64,000 nt of DNA, taken from assembly GCF_046297875.1 (NCBI RefSeq), contig NZ_JBKBHD010000002.1:70430-134429 (forward strand). Direction: 5' to 3'. How positions within the stretch are numbered: position 1 is the first letter of the stretch; every line of letters begins with the position of its first letter. The position numbers were made by a program, and so were the translations under genes. The notes below the pieces were generated by a model. The model worked only from the letters and a program-made list of their open reading frames with translations. It ran no database searches and was not told the DNA's origin. This document shows, one piece after another, positions 44,710 through 52,780 of the stretch. Origin of the DNA: Parvibaculum sp046297875 (lineage in GTDB: Bacteria > Pseudomonadota > Alphaproteobacteria > Parvibaculales > Parvibaculaceae).

Positions 44710-44721
44710 TGTCGTCTCTCC

Positions 44722-45873
44722 TCAGCGAAGCCCAAGACCGCGCGCGATGATGCCGCGCAGGATTTCCCGCGTGCCGCCGCGCAGCGAGAATGATGGCGTC
44801 GTCTGTGTCAGATAGCCGAGCACTTCCTCATAGTCGCTGCCATCGCCGATGGTGGGGGCGATGCCGAGAAGTTCATGCGCGACGACCGGCATGTCCTGTT
44901 CGAAGATCGCGCCGAGATCTTTCACGACCGATGCTTCGAGCGCCGGGTTCTCGCCCTTTTCAAGCATACCCGCGACCGAGAGCGACATCTGGCGCAGCGT
45001 CAGCAGATGGGCGACGAGGCGGCCGATCACCGCTGCACCTTCATCGCCACCATGTATTTCGAGTTCGCGAATCATTTCGACCATGAGCAGGAAGCTCGAC
45101 AGATACCGCTCGGGGCCCGAGCGTTCGAAGGCGAGTTCCGCCGTCACCTGACCCCAGCCGCCGCCCAGCGTCCCGACCATCATGTTGTCCGGCACGAAGG
45201 CATCCTCGAAGACGACTTCATTGAAATGCGCATTGCCCGCGAGATCCTTGATCGGGCGGATGGTGACGCCTTGCGTCGTCTTCAGATCGACGAGGAACTG
45301 GGTCAGGCCGGAATGTTTTGCTTCCGGCGCGGAGTCGGTACGGAAGAGCGCGATCATGTAATGGGCGGTGTGGGCGCCGGAGGTCCACAGCTTGGTGCCG
45401 TTGACGCGGAAACCGCCATCCACCTTGTCGGCGCGGGTGCGCGTGGCGGCGAGGTCCGAGCCCGAATCCGGCTCCGACATGCCGATGCAGAAATAGCATT
45501 CGCCCTTCGCGACGCGCGGCAGAATGGACTGGCGCTGTTCCTCGGTGCCGAAGCGGAGCAGCAGCGGGCCGGACTGGCGGTCGCCGATCCAGTGTGCGCC
45601 GACGGGGGCGCCTGCGGCGAGCATTTCTTCCAGCATCACGTAGCGGTCGAAGAAGCTCCGTTCATGGCCGCCATATTTCTTCGGCCAGGTCATACCGATC
45701 CAGCCCTTGGCGCCCATCTTGCGGCTGAACTCGGGGTCAGATCCCGACCAGGTCTGCGCGCGCTTCACTTTCGGCACGCTGCGCAATTCTTCAGCAAGGA
45801 AGGCGCGTATCTCCTCGCGGAGACCCATTGTCTCGCCGGGCAGTTCGCATAGATCGAACCTGAAAGGCTGCAT
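44722..45873 (-). CDS. Acyl-CoA dehydrogenase, full-length (383 aa) member of an adjacent pair
   Basis: The protein has the complete family pattern: ARTWPKKYGGHERSF-like region (GMTWPKKYGGHERSFFDRY), the FAD-binding CFIGMSEPDSGSDL-type block (CIGMSEPDSGSDLAATRT), VNGTKLWTSGAH and the C-terminal SLRGGTREILRGIIARGLG. It oxidises the alpha-beta bond of an acyl-CoA with electrons passed to ETF. Together with the short partner downstream it may form a heterotetramer. The start ATG 45873 follows GGAGTAAGAG. The SDR gene lies 27 bases upstream. Confidence 0.94.
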   Translation of the reverse strand: MQPFRFDLCELPGETMGLREEIRAFLAEELRSVPKVKRAQTWSGSDPEFSRKMGAKGWIGMTWPKKYGGHERSFFDRYVMLEEMLAAGAPVGAHWIGDRQSGPLLLRFGTEEQRQSILPRVAKGECYFCIGMSEPDSGSDLAATRTRADKVDGGFRVNGTKLWTSGAHTAHYMIALFRTDSAPEAKHSGLTQFLVDLKTTQGVTIRPIKDLAGNAHFNEVVFEDAFVPDNMMVGTLGGGWGQVTAELAFERSGPERYLSSFLLMVEMIRELEIHGGDEGAAVIGRLVAHLLTLRQMSLSVAGMLEKGENPALEASVVKDLGAIFEQDMPVVAHELLGIAPTIGDGSDYEEVLGYLTQTTPSFSLRGGTREILRGIIARGLGLR

Positions 45874-45900
45874 CTCTTACTCCCAGTTCTTCCGGTTTTC

Positions 45901-46692
45901 TTATGTGACGAGCGCCGTCGTGCCGCCGTCGATCCGGATATTGAGCGCGTCGATGGCGCCGGAAAGGGGGCTCGCGACGAATGCAACGAGATTTGCGATT
46001 TCCTCGGGCAGCGGGATATGGCCGGTGAGGTTGCCCATGACGCTTTTCAGCACATGGGGCTCCACTTCTTCCCATGTCGCGCCCCAGCCGCGCTCGCGGC
46101 CCTGTGCGAGGAAGCGCTCTTCCACTTCCTTCGTGCGGATGAGGCCGGGCGAGACGAGATTGACGGTGATGCCGGTGCCCGCAAGTTCCTTTGCGAGCGA
46201 AACGGTCATGGTCGCAAGCGCGCCTTTCGAGGCGTAGTAGTGCGGCATGCGGGCGGCGGGCTCCGTCGAGCCGATGGTGCCGAGCATGACGATGCGGCCC
46301 CAGCCGTTCGCCTTCATCGCGCCCATGAAGCCGCGCGTGAGGCGCACGGCGGAGAGCACGTTCTTTTCGTAGGCGTCGATCCAGCCATCCGTTTCCGTGC
46401 GGCTCCACGAGCCGGCATCGGCGGTGCCGTAATTATTGATGAGGATGTCCACATCGCCGCAGGCGGCGATGACATCCGCTGCACCCGCATCAGTGCAGAT
46501 ATCGCCCGCGACGGCGACAGCCGAAAAACCAAGGGCGCGGATTTCGGCGGCGGCTTCTTCCGCCGCGGCGATCTCGAAGCCATGCACGATCACGTCTGCG
46601 CCTTCGCGCGCCAGTGCATGTGCGATGGCGCGTCCCGTGCCGCGATGGCTGCCGGAGACGAGTGCGCGCTTGCCCTTGAGCTGGAGGTCCAT
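45901..46692 (-). CDS. Short-chain dehydrogenase/reductase (SDR)
   Basis: The 263-residue classical SDR has a cofactor loop in the variant form VSGSHRGTGRAIAHAL, the NNxG-like motif DILINNYGTADAGS and the catalytic Ser-Tyr-Lys (MLGTIGSTEP, PHYYASKGALATM). It ends with the usual IRIDGGTTALV. It is the first gene of the operon with two acyl-CoA dehydrogenases and a nitroreductase, so it may oxidise a hydroxyacyl or hydroxysteroid-type intermediate (inference). Confidence 0.93.
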   Translation of the reverse strand: MDLQLKGKRALVSGSHRGTGRAIAHALAREGADVIVHGFEIAAAEEAAAEIRALGFSAVAVAGDICTDAGAADVIAACGDVDILINNYGTADAGSWSRTETDGWIDAYEKNVLSAVRLTRGFMGAMKANGWGRIVMLGTIGSTEPAARMPHYYASKGALATMTVSLAKELAGTGITVNLVSPGLIRTKEVEERFLAQGRERGWGATWEEVEPHVLKSVMGNLTGHIPLPEEIANLVAFVASPLSGAIDALNIRIDGGTTALVT

Positions 46693-46817
46693 GAGCCGCC
46701 CTGATTTGCCGTTTCTTCTGCGGCGCTTTTTCTAGCAGCAAAGCGCGCGCCTGTCCGGCTTCGGCGCCGGATTTCAGCGGCATAGGGCGGCGGATGAAAG
46801 CGCCGGTTGGAGCGAGG

Positions 46818-47012
46818 TCAGAATTCCGCTGCGGCAAGTATCGCCGCCGGTTCATTCGTGGCGGCGATCTTTGCGGGCTCGAACAGCGGCGCGAAGGCGA
46901 GACCGGTATAGAGGCCGGCCGAAAAGAGTGTGGCCGCGGACAGGCCAAGCCCCGCCGCCGCCAAGGCGCGGCGGCGCGACCTGCGATTGTAGAAAATCTT
47001 CCTCGTCGCCAT
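46818..47012 (-). CDS. Small single-helix membrane protein, 64 aa
   Basis: The protein has a very basic N-terminus (TRKIFYNRRSRRRALAAA), then one hydrophobic helix (GLGLSAATLFSAGLYTGLAF) and a short acidic tail. The ATG at 47012 is preceded by AGAGGGGAAGCAG, a strong ribosome site. It is not recognised. It lies on the same strand downstream of the holin-like gene, 131 bases after it, so it could be the tail end of the same transcript. Confidence 0.6.
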   Translation of the reverse strand: MATRKIFYNRRSRRRALAAAGLGLSAATLFSAGLYTGLAFAPLFEPAKIAATNEPAAILAAAEF

Positions 47013-47143
47013 CTGCTTCCCCTCTCTGTCGTGCTGCGGGCGCAGGGCGCCCGGAGCCGGGGTGCGGTTATGGCGATTATGACAATCAGGGTTTACCAGA
47101 TCCTAAAGGTGAAACCTCGAATTTGATCGATTTTCCGGTGCCG

Positions 47144-47338
47144 TCAGCGCCGCTTCGCGAAGCCGACATTCAGCGCGAGGATGTCGATGACACGGGTGAT
47201 CTTGCCCATGACCTCGTCATCCTTCCTGGAGGGCGTTGCGGCGGCGATGGCCGAGGCCGCGCCGACGACTGCGAGGGCGGCCTCGATCCAGGCGGCAAAG
47301 ACACCGCCGAAAAGTCCGGTAAGAACTGATTCCATCAT
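47144..47338 (-). CDS. Holin-like small membrane protein of phage/GTA type, 64 aa
   Basis: The protein is hydrophobic over residues 3-34 (TGLFGGVFAAWIEAALAVVG, then AASAIAAATP). A short charged loop follows, and then GKITRVIDILALNVGFAKRR. That combination recalls small proteins found beside cell-wall hydrolase genes in alphaproteobacterial prophages. A holin role is inferred from size, hydrophobicity and position only. The start ATG 47338 is preceded by AAAGGAAAC; a second ATG follows at once. It lies 8 bases after the hydrolase-like gene and would be transcribed with it from the LexA-box promoter. Confidence 0.6.
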   Translation of the reverse strand: MMESVLTGLFGGVFAAWIEAALAVVGAASAIAAATPSRKDDEVMGKITRVIDILALNVGFAKRR

Positions 47339-47346
47339 GTTTCCTT

Positions 47347-47703
47347 TCAGGTGTGGTGCCCCTCCCCTTCGGGAGCGGCGTAGAAGAAATGCCCGCCGAT
47401 CAGGGCGAGCGGGGTTTCACGGCGGGCCCAGTCCGGGCACTCCGTATGCGGATGGAAGCGGGTAGCGCCCCCGGCAGGGCCGGGGCCGGCATCGACCGCC
47501 GCACAGCAGATGGCCGCGAGCGCCAGCAGGTCGTTTCGTGCAGGCAGAGCCGCCCTGCCCTGCAGCCGCCGGACAAGCGCATGGGCAAGGGCGCGGCGGG
47601 CTTCTTCCGTCTCACCCTCGGCCAGCAGGGCCAGCTCTTCGGCGAGGCGGAGAAGCGGTTTCAGGCGCCTGCAAGTGAGGCTGGTCGTGAGTGGCAGGCT
47701 CAT
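47347..47703 (-). CDS. Truncated cell-wall-hydrolase-like (SleB C-terminal-like) protein, 118 aa
   Basis: The C-terminal 45 residues (GGATRFHPHTECPDWA, then TPLALIGGHFFYA) match the pattern GATHYH...W...IG.H.FY that ends SleB-type cell wall hydrolases. The N-terminal part is an Arg/Leu/Ala-rich helical stretch (LKPLLRLAEELALLAEGETE). It lacks the usual catalytic glutamate block of that fold (E..GE...G..AV..V..NR). So this is either a specialised GTA/phage-associated relative or a decayed hydrolase. ATG 47703 has AGGGAG 10 bases upstream. It is the first gene after the promoter at 47747-47775. Confidence 0.65.
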   Translation of the reverse strand: MSLPLTTSLTCRRLKPLLRLAEELALLAEGETEEARRALAHALVRRLQGRAALPARNDLLALAAICCAAVDAGPGPAGGATRFHPHTECPDWARRETPLALIGGHFFYAAPEGEGHHT

Positions 47704-47746
47704 GCCGCGAAATGCTCCCTGAAACAGAATAGGAATTTATTCCGAT

Positions 47747-47775
47747 ATTTGAGAACAAATTAGGAACATTGTCAA
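47747..47775 (-). promoter_or_regulatory. LexA-box (SOS) promoter facing the hydrolase/holin-like genes
   Basis: On the minus strand a perfect -35 TTGACA (47775-47770) is separated by exactly 17 bases from TCAAAT (47752-47747, 4 of 6 matches to the -10). The spacer contains GTTC-CTAATTT-GTTC (47767-47753), an exact match to the alphaproteobacterial LexA box (GTTC-N7-GTTC, GAAC-N7-GAAC on the plus strand). The stretch is AT-rich in GC-rich surroundings. Transcription would start about 40 bases before the ATG at 47703. LexA bound here would cover the whole spacer and block polymerase. Confidence 0.75.
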
Positions 47776-47783
47776 ACCACCGC

Positions 47784-48494
47784 TCAGGCGGGACCGGTCA
47801 GCTCCAGGCAGTGGATGGCAAGGCGGACGCGGCCGCCGGTGAAGTCGCCGCCTGCGGCTGTGAGGCGGAGCGGCGTCGCGCCGTAATAGGCGACGGGCGT
47901 GCCGGAGACGCCGATGACTGTCGCATCCAGCATGGCGCCGATGCCGTTGCCATAGCGGGCGGGGTCGGCGGCGACGCCGAGGCTCCATGACGCGGCGCCG
48001 GTGATCGCCTCGATGACGATGCCGGTGACGCCGAGCACGATGGCGCGGTCCGGGATGACAAAGACCGTGTCGGACGTCGCGCCCTCTGCCAATTCGTGCT
48101 CGCCCTCGATGAGCGTCAATGCGGTGGCGGCGCCGCTCGCGGCAGCGATGCCGCTACCGGCCGCTGGCGACCAGCCCGTGCCGTCATGGATGAGCTTCGC
48201 GCCGGTGGCTTCATCGAAAGCCTGCCAGCCTGCGCCGGGCGCAAAGAAGACCCAGGCGCCGTCGATCAGCGCGGCGATCTTTCCTTCATGCCCAGCCCAT
48301 GCGCCTTCCGCTTCCGCACCTACGATGTAGCGTGCGCCCTCTACCGGCTCTTCGGGCGGCGCGGCGAGATCGCGCGCGGCGACGGAGAGATACAGCAACG
48401 CATCGAGGCGGCGGAGAGCTTCGTTCACGGTCACATGTTTCTGCGCCTGTGCGGCTTCGAGAAAGGGAAGTCCGAGATGAAAACTAGTCGACAT
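47784..48494 (-). CDS. DUF2793 protein downstream of GTA gp15
   Basis: The 236-residue protein has the DUF2793 N-terminal signature: LGLPFLEAAQAQKHVTVNEA, LRRLDALLYLSVAARDLAAP, then GARYIVGAEAEGAWAGHEGK and WVFFAPGAGWQAFDEATGAK. The C-terminal 90 residues look like a beta-rich receptor-binding or fibre-tip domain. DUF2793 proteins follow GTA or phage tail genes in many alphaproteobacteria and probably form a tail-tip or fibre part. The ATG at 48494 overlaps the gp15 stop by 11 bases, so it is read with gp15. Confidence 0.88.
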   Translation of the reverse strand: MSTSFHLGLPFLEAAQAQKHVTVNEALRRLDALLYLSVAARDLAAPPEEPVEGARYIVGAEAEGAWAGHEGKIAALIDGAWVFFAPGAGWQAFDEATGAKLIHDGTGWSPAAGSGIAAASGAATALTLIEGEHELAEGATSDTVFVIPDRAIVLGVTGIVIEAITGAASWSLGVAADPARYGNGIGAMLDATVIGVSGTPVAYYGATPLRLTAAGGDFTGGRVRLAIHCLELTGPA

Positions 48495-51400
48495 GAAGAT
48501 GCGCGCTCCTTCCGCTGCCGCGGCCAAAGGCGCGGCTCAGTTGATAGATGGTGACGTCGAGACTTTCGAAATCCGCATGGCCGAAATCGGCGCTTTGCTG
48601 GACGGCGGTGTAGACGGCCCGCGGTTCGCTGCTGGCGAGGACGCGCTTCACGGTAACGCCGTCGTGGATTTCGACTTCGTATGCTTCCAGTTCCTCGCCG
48701 AGCGGCACATCGAGCCCGATCCAGCTATCGCCGCCGATGCGCGTGCGCCTGATCCATGTCAGTTCGATGCTGCCGCCTTCGCTGCGCCGTGCGCGGAGAT
48801 GCACCGGCGAGAGCGGACGGAAACCGACGCCTTCGAAAGCGCGAGTGATGCCCGCATAGAACGGATCGTCATATGGCAGCGGCGCCGGGCCATAGAGCCA
48901 TTGGCGCTCAAGGCCGCGTTCTGCTTCGAGCAGGCCGATCTCGCTCACCGCGTCATCGAGCAGGACGAAGCGCGCGCCTTCCGCCAGCACATCCTGCATT
49001 GCGGCCTCCGTGCCCGCCTGACCGCGCAGGAGGCCGCGCAACAGATATGTTGCAGGCGCGACAAGCTCCGCCTCGCGGAACTGGATCACTTCCCATGCGC
49101 CATCCGGCGCTTCGAGCGCGGCAAAGTTGGCGCCGTCGAGAACGGCGCGCTCGCTGACGCTTGCGAGCGTGCCGCTCACGAGCGTGACCATCAGCTCGTT
49201 TGCCTCGTCCCAGCGCGATGCCGGCCCGGCGGCGAGCGGCGAGGCGGCGCGGCCCAATGTTGCCTGCGCGCTGACCACGCGGTCGAGCGTCGCGCCCGTT
49301 CCTTCCTGCCTGTAGATGGCGATGCCGCCGGGCCAGGGATCGGCGGCGACGGCGATGCGCGGCGCGTGGGGCGTTTCGTTGCCGGTGACGAGCGGCAGGT
49401 CCATGAAGACGGCGAGCGGCAGGCCATAGTCGCGCGGCGCAGCGGGAACGGTGTCGCGCGGCGGCGCATCGGAGGGCGCGAAGAGGCCCGGCATGTCCGA
49501 GACGCCCGATGCCTCGCGCGCACCTGCATCGACAATGCCGGTGAGGCGGTAGCGCGCGATGCGGTGGCCGAGATCGAGCGCGAGGATGTCGCCGGGCTCG
49601 AGCGCAACAAGGCTTGGCGGCAGGGCGAAATCGCCGCGTTCGCGCTCTTCCCATGTTTTCTGCAACCAGAGATCGGCGATACGCTGCGCCTCCACCTGCG
49701 TCAGCACCATGGGAAGCGCCGCCGTCACCACGCGCTGGCTGCCACCCGCGAGGCGGCGCGCCTCGACTGCCGCCTGCCGGTATTCGCCACCGCCATCGAT
49801 ACAGGTGAGCTTCAGCGCGGCGGGTAGCTCCGTCTCCTGCGCGCGGGTGAGCTTCCAGCCGGGCGCGGCGCTGTCATCGCCAACGGCGAGCATGTCCGGC
49901 GTGAGCGACATCGCCGCCGCATCGCGATGTTGCGAGAAGCGGATGGTACCGTCCGACTCCACCGCGTCGAAAAAGCCCGCCAGCATCAAGGGCTCGATGG
50001 CCGCGCGAGGTGACATGATGCGGTCGATCACGAAGCCGTCGACGACACCATGCAGGTCATCCACGGCAAATTCGGTGAAGCCTGCATCGCGCATGATGGC
50101 GGCGGTAAGCGCGGCGAGCGGTGCGGCGCCCATGCGGCCATTGAGCCAGTGGCCGAGCCGCCAGTTCGTGGCATCCGCCCAGACATCGTTCCGTTCCGGG
50201 AAGGCCGGGAAAGGCCGCGCGTCCCATGTCCAGAGAAAGATGCGCGCCGGGTCGACCATGCGCCCGCCATAAACCATGGAGACGGGGTTCGCACCGGCAA
50301 TGTAATCGTCATGCGCCGGCGACCAGTAGCTCATTTCCGCTTCGATGAAACGGCGCTGGATGAAATCGTCCCGCGTGCCGCGCGAGAAATGCGGCGCGGC
50401 GCTTTCTGCCGATTTCGGATCGACGAAGCGGTTGGGTTCGTTGGTGCCCTTGTCGATCGCCGGGCAGCCGAGTTCGACGAACCAGACGGGCTTCGATTGC
50501 GGCAACCATGCCGTCGGCGTATCCGCTTCCGTGCCGTCAGGCCGGTCGTAATGTGCGTTCGACCACCAGTTCTTCAGGTCTTTCGCGCGCCAGAGCCAGG
50601 GCTTGCCGTAAGCACCGTCCGTAATCGGCGTGCGGATTTGCGCGGCGCGGTGTTCCTCGCTCGCATAATACCAGTCGTAATCCTCGCCACCCGCAATGCG
50701 CGAGCGGAGATAATCGAGATCGTAGATCGAACCCCAATCCTGCGCATCGAGATGCGCATCGCCATCGCGCCAGTCGGTCAAGGGCGCGTACATGTCGATG
50801 CCGATGAAGTCGATATTCGCATCCGCCCAGAGCGGATCGAGATGGAAGGCGAAGCGGCCCTCGCCCCTGTCATGGCCGCGATATTCGGACCAGTCGGCGG
50901 CATAGGAGATTTTCGTGTGGGGCCCGAGGATCGCACGTACATCCGCCGCGAGGGCCTTCAGCGCGGCAACTGCGGGATAGTTGCCCTCTTCGTCATGCGC
51001 CTGGGTAAGCGCGCGCAGCTCCGAACCGATGATGAAGGCATCGACGCCTCCCGCCGAAGCGCAGAGCTGCGCATAATGCAGCACCATGCGGCGGTAGGAC
51101 CATTCGCCAGCGCCGGGCGTGGCGCTGCCGAAGAAGGAGGCGACATCCGCTGCGACATCGCCCGCCGGCGCAATGCGGCCGCGCCAGGGATAGGCGCCCT
51201 GCCCGCCCTCGCCCGAGGGATCGGGCAGGCCCGCATCCGCCGGAATATCCATCATCACGAAGGGATAGAAGACGGTGGCGAGGCCGCGCGCCTTCATATA
51301 GGTGAGCGCGCTGCGCACGCTCGCGTCGGACGGTGTGCCGCCATAAGCGGGGCGGCCCTCGATGCGGCTCACTTCCGTTGCGGCGAGGCGCGAGAGGCCC

Positions 51401-52338
51401 GCAACATTCCAGTTTTCCGGCCAGGTGATCTTGTGGCGCGTCTCGACCTTCGGACGGATGGAGCAGGAACCGCAGCGCAGATCGTCGCCGAACCACGAGA
51501 CGACGAGGAGAGCCGCCTCGACATTCGGCAGCGATACCTCGAGATCGTCCATCGCGGCGGCGAAGTCCGCAACGCCGGACGACATATGCGAGTTGATCGG
51601 GCGGCTCGAGACTTCGGTCAGGATTTCGCGGCGCGGCTCCGTGTCGTAGACGAATTCGCCTGCGCCGGGGATCACCGTCACGGCACGCACCAGTTCCTCG
51701 ACGCCATCGAGCGTGCGGAAGACCTCGAAGCTCAGTTGCGGAATGCGGTTGCCGAAAGGCGTGACGTTCAGATCTTCGAAGACGATATAGGCCGTGCCGC
51801 GATAGGCGGGCGCCTCGCCCATCAATGCCTCGATCAGCGGATCGGGCATCTGGTTCTCGCCGCCGCGATGGAGCCGCCAGGTGACATTGGCAAGCGAGAG
51901 CGGCTTGCCATCCGCCCAGACACGGCCGATGCGCGTCACCTCGCCTTCGCAGAGCGCGACGGCGAAGGAAACGGAATAGCTGTATTCGGCAACGGTGGCG
52001 GACGCGCCGCCGCCCTTGCCGCCGCCTGCGGAGCGGCGATGCGCTCGCTCGACATAATCCGTTGCCCAAATCACCTGACCGCCGATGCGGGCGCGGCCGT
52101 AAAGTTTCGGGATCGGCGCGCCTTCGCTGGACGCCATGACATGGAGATCGCCGAGGCGCGGGCCTTCGACATGCGACGAGGCGCCGAAGAGACGGGCATC
52201 GGCCATCGAGCCTGCGATGGAGCCGAGCGCACCGCCAAGCGCCGCGCCCGACACCGACATGCCGAGAAAGCTCAGACCAGAAGGCAGCAGCGCGCCGCCA
52301 AGCGCGGAACCTGCGCTAGAAAGAACGAGTGTCGCCAT
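48484..52338 (-). CDS. GTA gp15, large tail hub/fibre protein (megatron), 1284 aa
   Basis: The N-terminus is Gly/Ala-rich and weakly hydrophobic (LVLSSAGSALGGALLPSGLS). It is followed by the tail-hub-like part with SSEGAPIPKLYGRARIGGQV and AEYSYSVSFAVALCEGEVTR. At about residues 380-700 lies the GTA TIM-barrel domain (GGVDAFIIGSELRALTQAHD, HTKISYAADWSEYRG, DANIDFIGIDMYAPLTDWRD, VWFVELGCPAIDKGTN), resembling glycoside hydrolases. A phage-tail domain and C-terminal fibre-like modules follow. In RcGTA this protein forms the tail-tip fibre complex. ATG 52338 has GAGGACTAGACA before it, and it follows the gp14 stop by 3 bases. Confidence 0.95.
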   Translation of the reverse strand: MATLVLSSAGSALGGALLPSGLSFLGMSVSGAALGGALGSIAGSMADARLFGASSHVEGPRLGDLHVMASSEGAPIPKLYGRARIGGQVIWATDYVERAHRRSAGGGKGGGASATVAEYSYSVSFAVALCEGEVTRIGRVWADGKPLSLANVTWRLHRGGENQMPDPLIEALMGEAPAYRGTAYIVFEDLNVTPFGNRIPQLSFEVFRTLDGVEELVRAVTVIPGAGEFVYDTEPRREILTEVSSRPINSHMSSGVADFAAAMDDLEVSLPNVEAALLVVSWFGDDLRCGSCSIRPKVETRHKITWPENWNVAGLSRLAATEVSRIEGRPAYGGTPSDASVRSALTYMKARGLATVFYPFVMMDIPADAGLPDPSGEGGQGAYPWRGRIAPAGDVAADVASFFGSATPGAGEWSYRRMVLHYAQLCASAGGVDAFIIGSELRALTQAHDEEGNYPAVAALKALAADVRAILGPHTKISYAADWSEYRGHDRGEGRFAFHLDPLWADANIDFIGIDMYAPLTDWRDGDAHLDAQDWGSIYDLDYLRSRIAGGEDYDWYYASEEHRAAQIRTPITDGAYGKPWLWRAKDLKNWWSNAHYDRPDGTEADTPTAWLPQSKPVWFVELGCPAIDKGTNEPNRFVDPKSAESAAPHFSRGTRDDFIQRRFIEAEMSYWSPAHDDYIAGANPVSMVYGGRMVDPARIFLWTWDARPFPAFPERNDVWADATNWRLGHWLNGRMGAAPLAALTAAIMRDAGFTEFAVDDLHGVVDGFVIDRIMSPRAAIEPLMLAGFFDAVESDGTIRFSQHRDAAAMSLTPDMLAVGDDSAAPGWKLTRAQETELPAALKLTCIDGGGEYRQAAVEARRLAGGSQRVVTAALPMVLTQVEAQRIADLWLQKTWEERERGDFALPPSLVALEPGDILALDLGHRIARYRLTGIVDAGAREASGVSDMPGLFAPSDAPPRDTVPAAPRDYGLPLAVFMDLPLVTGNETPHAPRIAVAADPWPGGIAIYRQEGTGATLDRVVSAQATLGRAASPLAAGPASRWDEANELMVTLVSGTLASVSERAVLDGANFAALEAPDGAWEVIQFREAELVAPATYLLRGLLRGQAGTEAAMQDVLAEGARFVLLDDAVSEIGLLEAERGLERQWLYGPAPLPYDDPFYAGITRAFEGVGFRPLSPVHLRARRSEGGSIELTWIRRTRIGGDSWIGLDVPLGEELEAYEVEIHDGVTVKRVLASSEPRAVYTAVQQSADFGHADFESLDVTIYQLSRAFGRGSGRSAHLHVD

Positions 52339-52341
52339 TGT

Positions 52342-52776
52342 CTAGTCCTCGATGCCGGGAAAACGGAAGGCGAAGGCGGCGCGGGCGCGCCACCAGCGGC
52401 CGATATGGGTTTCGACGACGGCATGGCCCGACCAGGCATGGATCATCCGGTCATCGCCGCTGACGATGGCTGCGTGTTTCGCGGGGCCGTGGCGGCGCAT
52501 GCGGAAGAGCAGCACGTCGCCCGCGCGGGCTTCCGCCGTTGTTATTTCCGTCATGTGACGGCGCGCGGCTTCGGCCATTGCTTCTTCAGCGCCCGATCCT
52601 TCCGCCCAGTCAGGCGAATAGGGCGGCGGCGCTTCCGGCTCCGGCCCCATCACCTCGCGCCAGACGCCGCGCAGGAGACCGAGACAATCCGCGCCTGCCC
52701 CCTTCACGCTTGCCTGATGGCGATAGGGCGTGCCGATCCAGCCGCGCGCGGCGGCGACGATGTCATTGCGGTTCAT
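52342..52776 (-). CDS. GTA gp14, NlpC/P60-type tail peptidase
   Basis: The 144-residue NlpC/P60 protein has the catalytic Cys31 in GAGADCLGLLRGVWRE and His101 in HGPAKHAAIVSGDDRMIH, with PYRHQASVKG before the cysteine. It would cut cell-wall peptides as the GTA tail enters a recipient. It lies 4 bases after gp13 and 3 bases before gp15. Confidence 0.95.
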   Translation of the reverse strand: MNRNDIVAAARGWIGTPYRHQASVKGAGADCLGLLRGVWREVMGPEPEAPPPYSPDWAEGSGAEEAMAEAARRHMTEITTAEARAGDVLLFRMRRHGPAKHAAIVSGDDRMIHAWSGHAVVETHIGRWWRARAAFAFRFPGIED

Positions 52777-52780
52777 GGGT

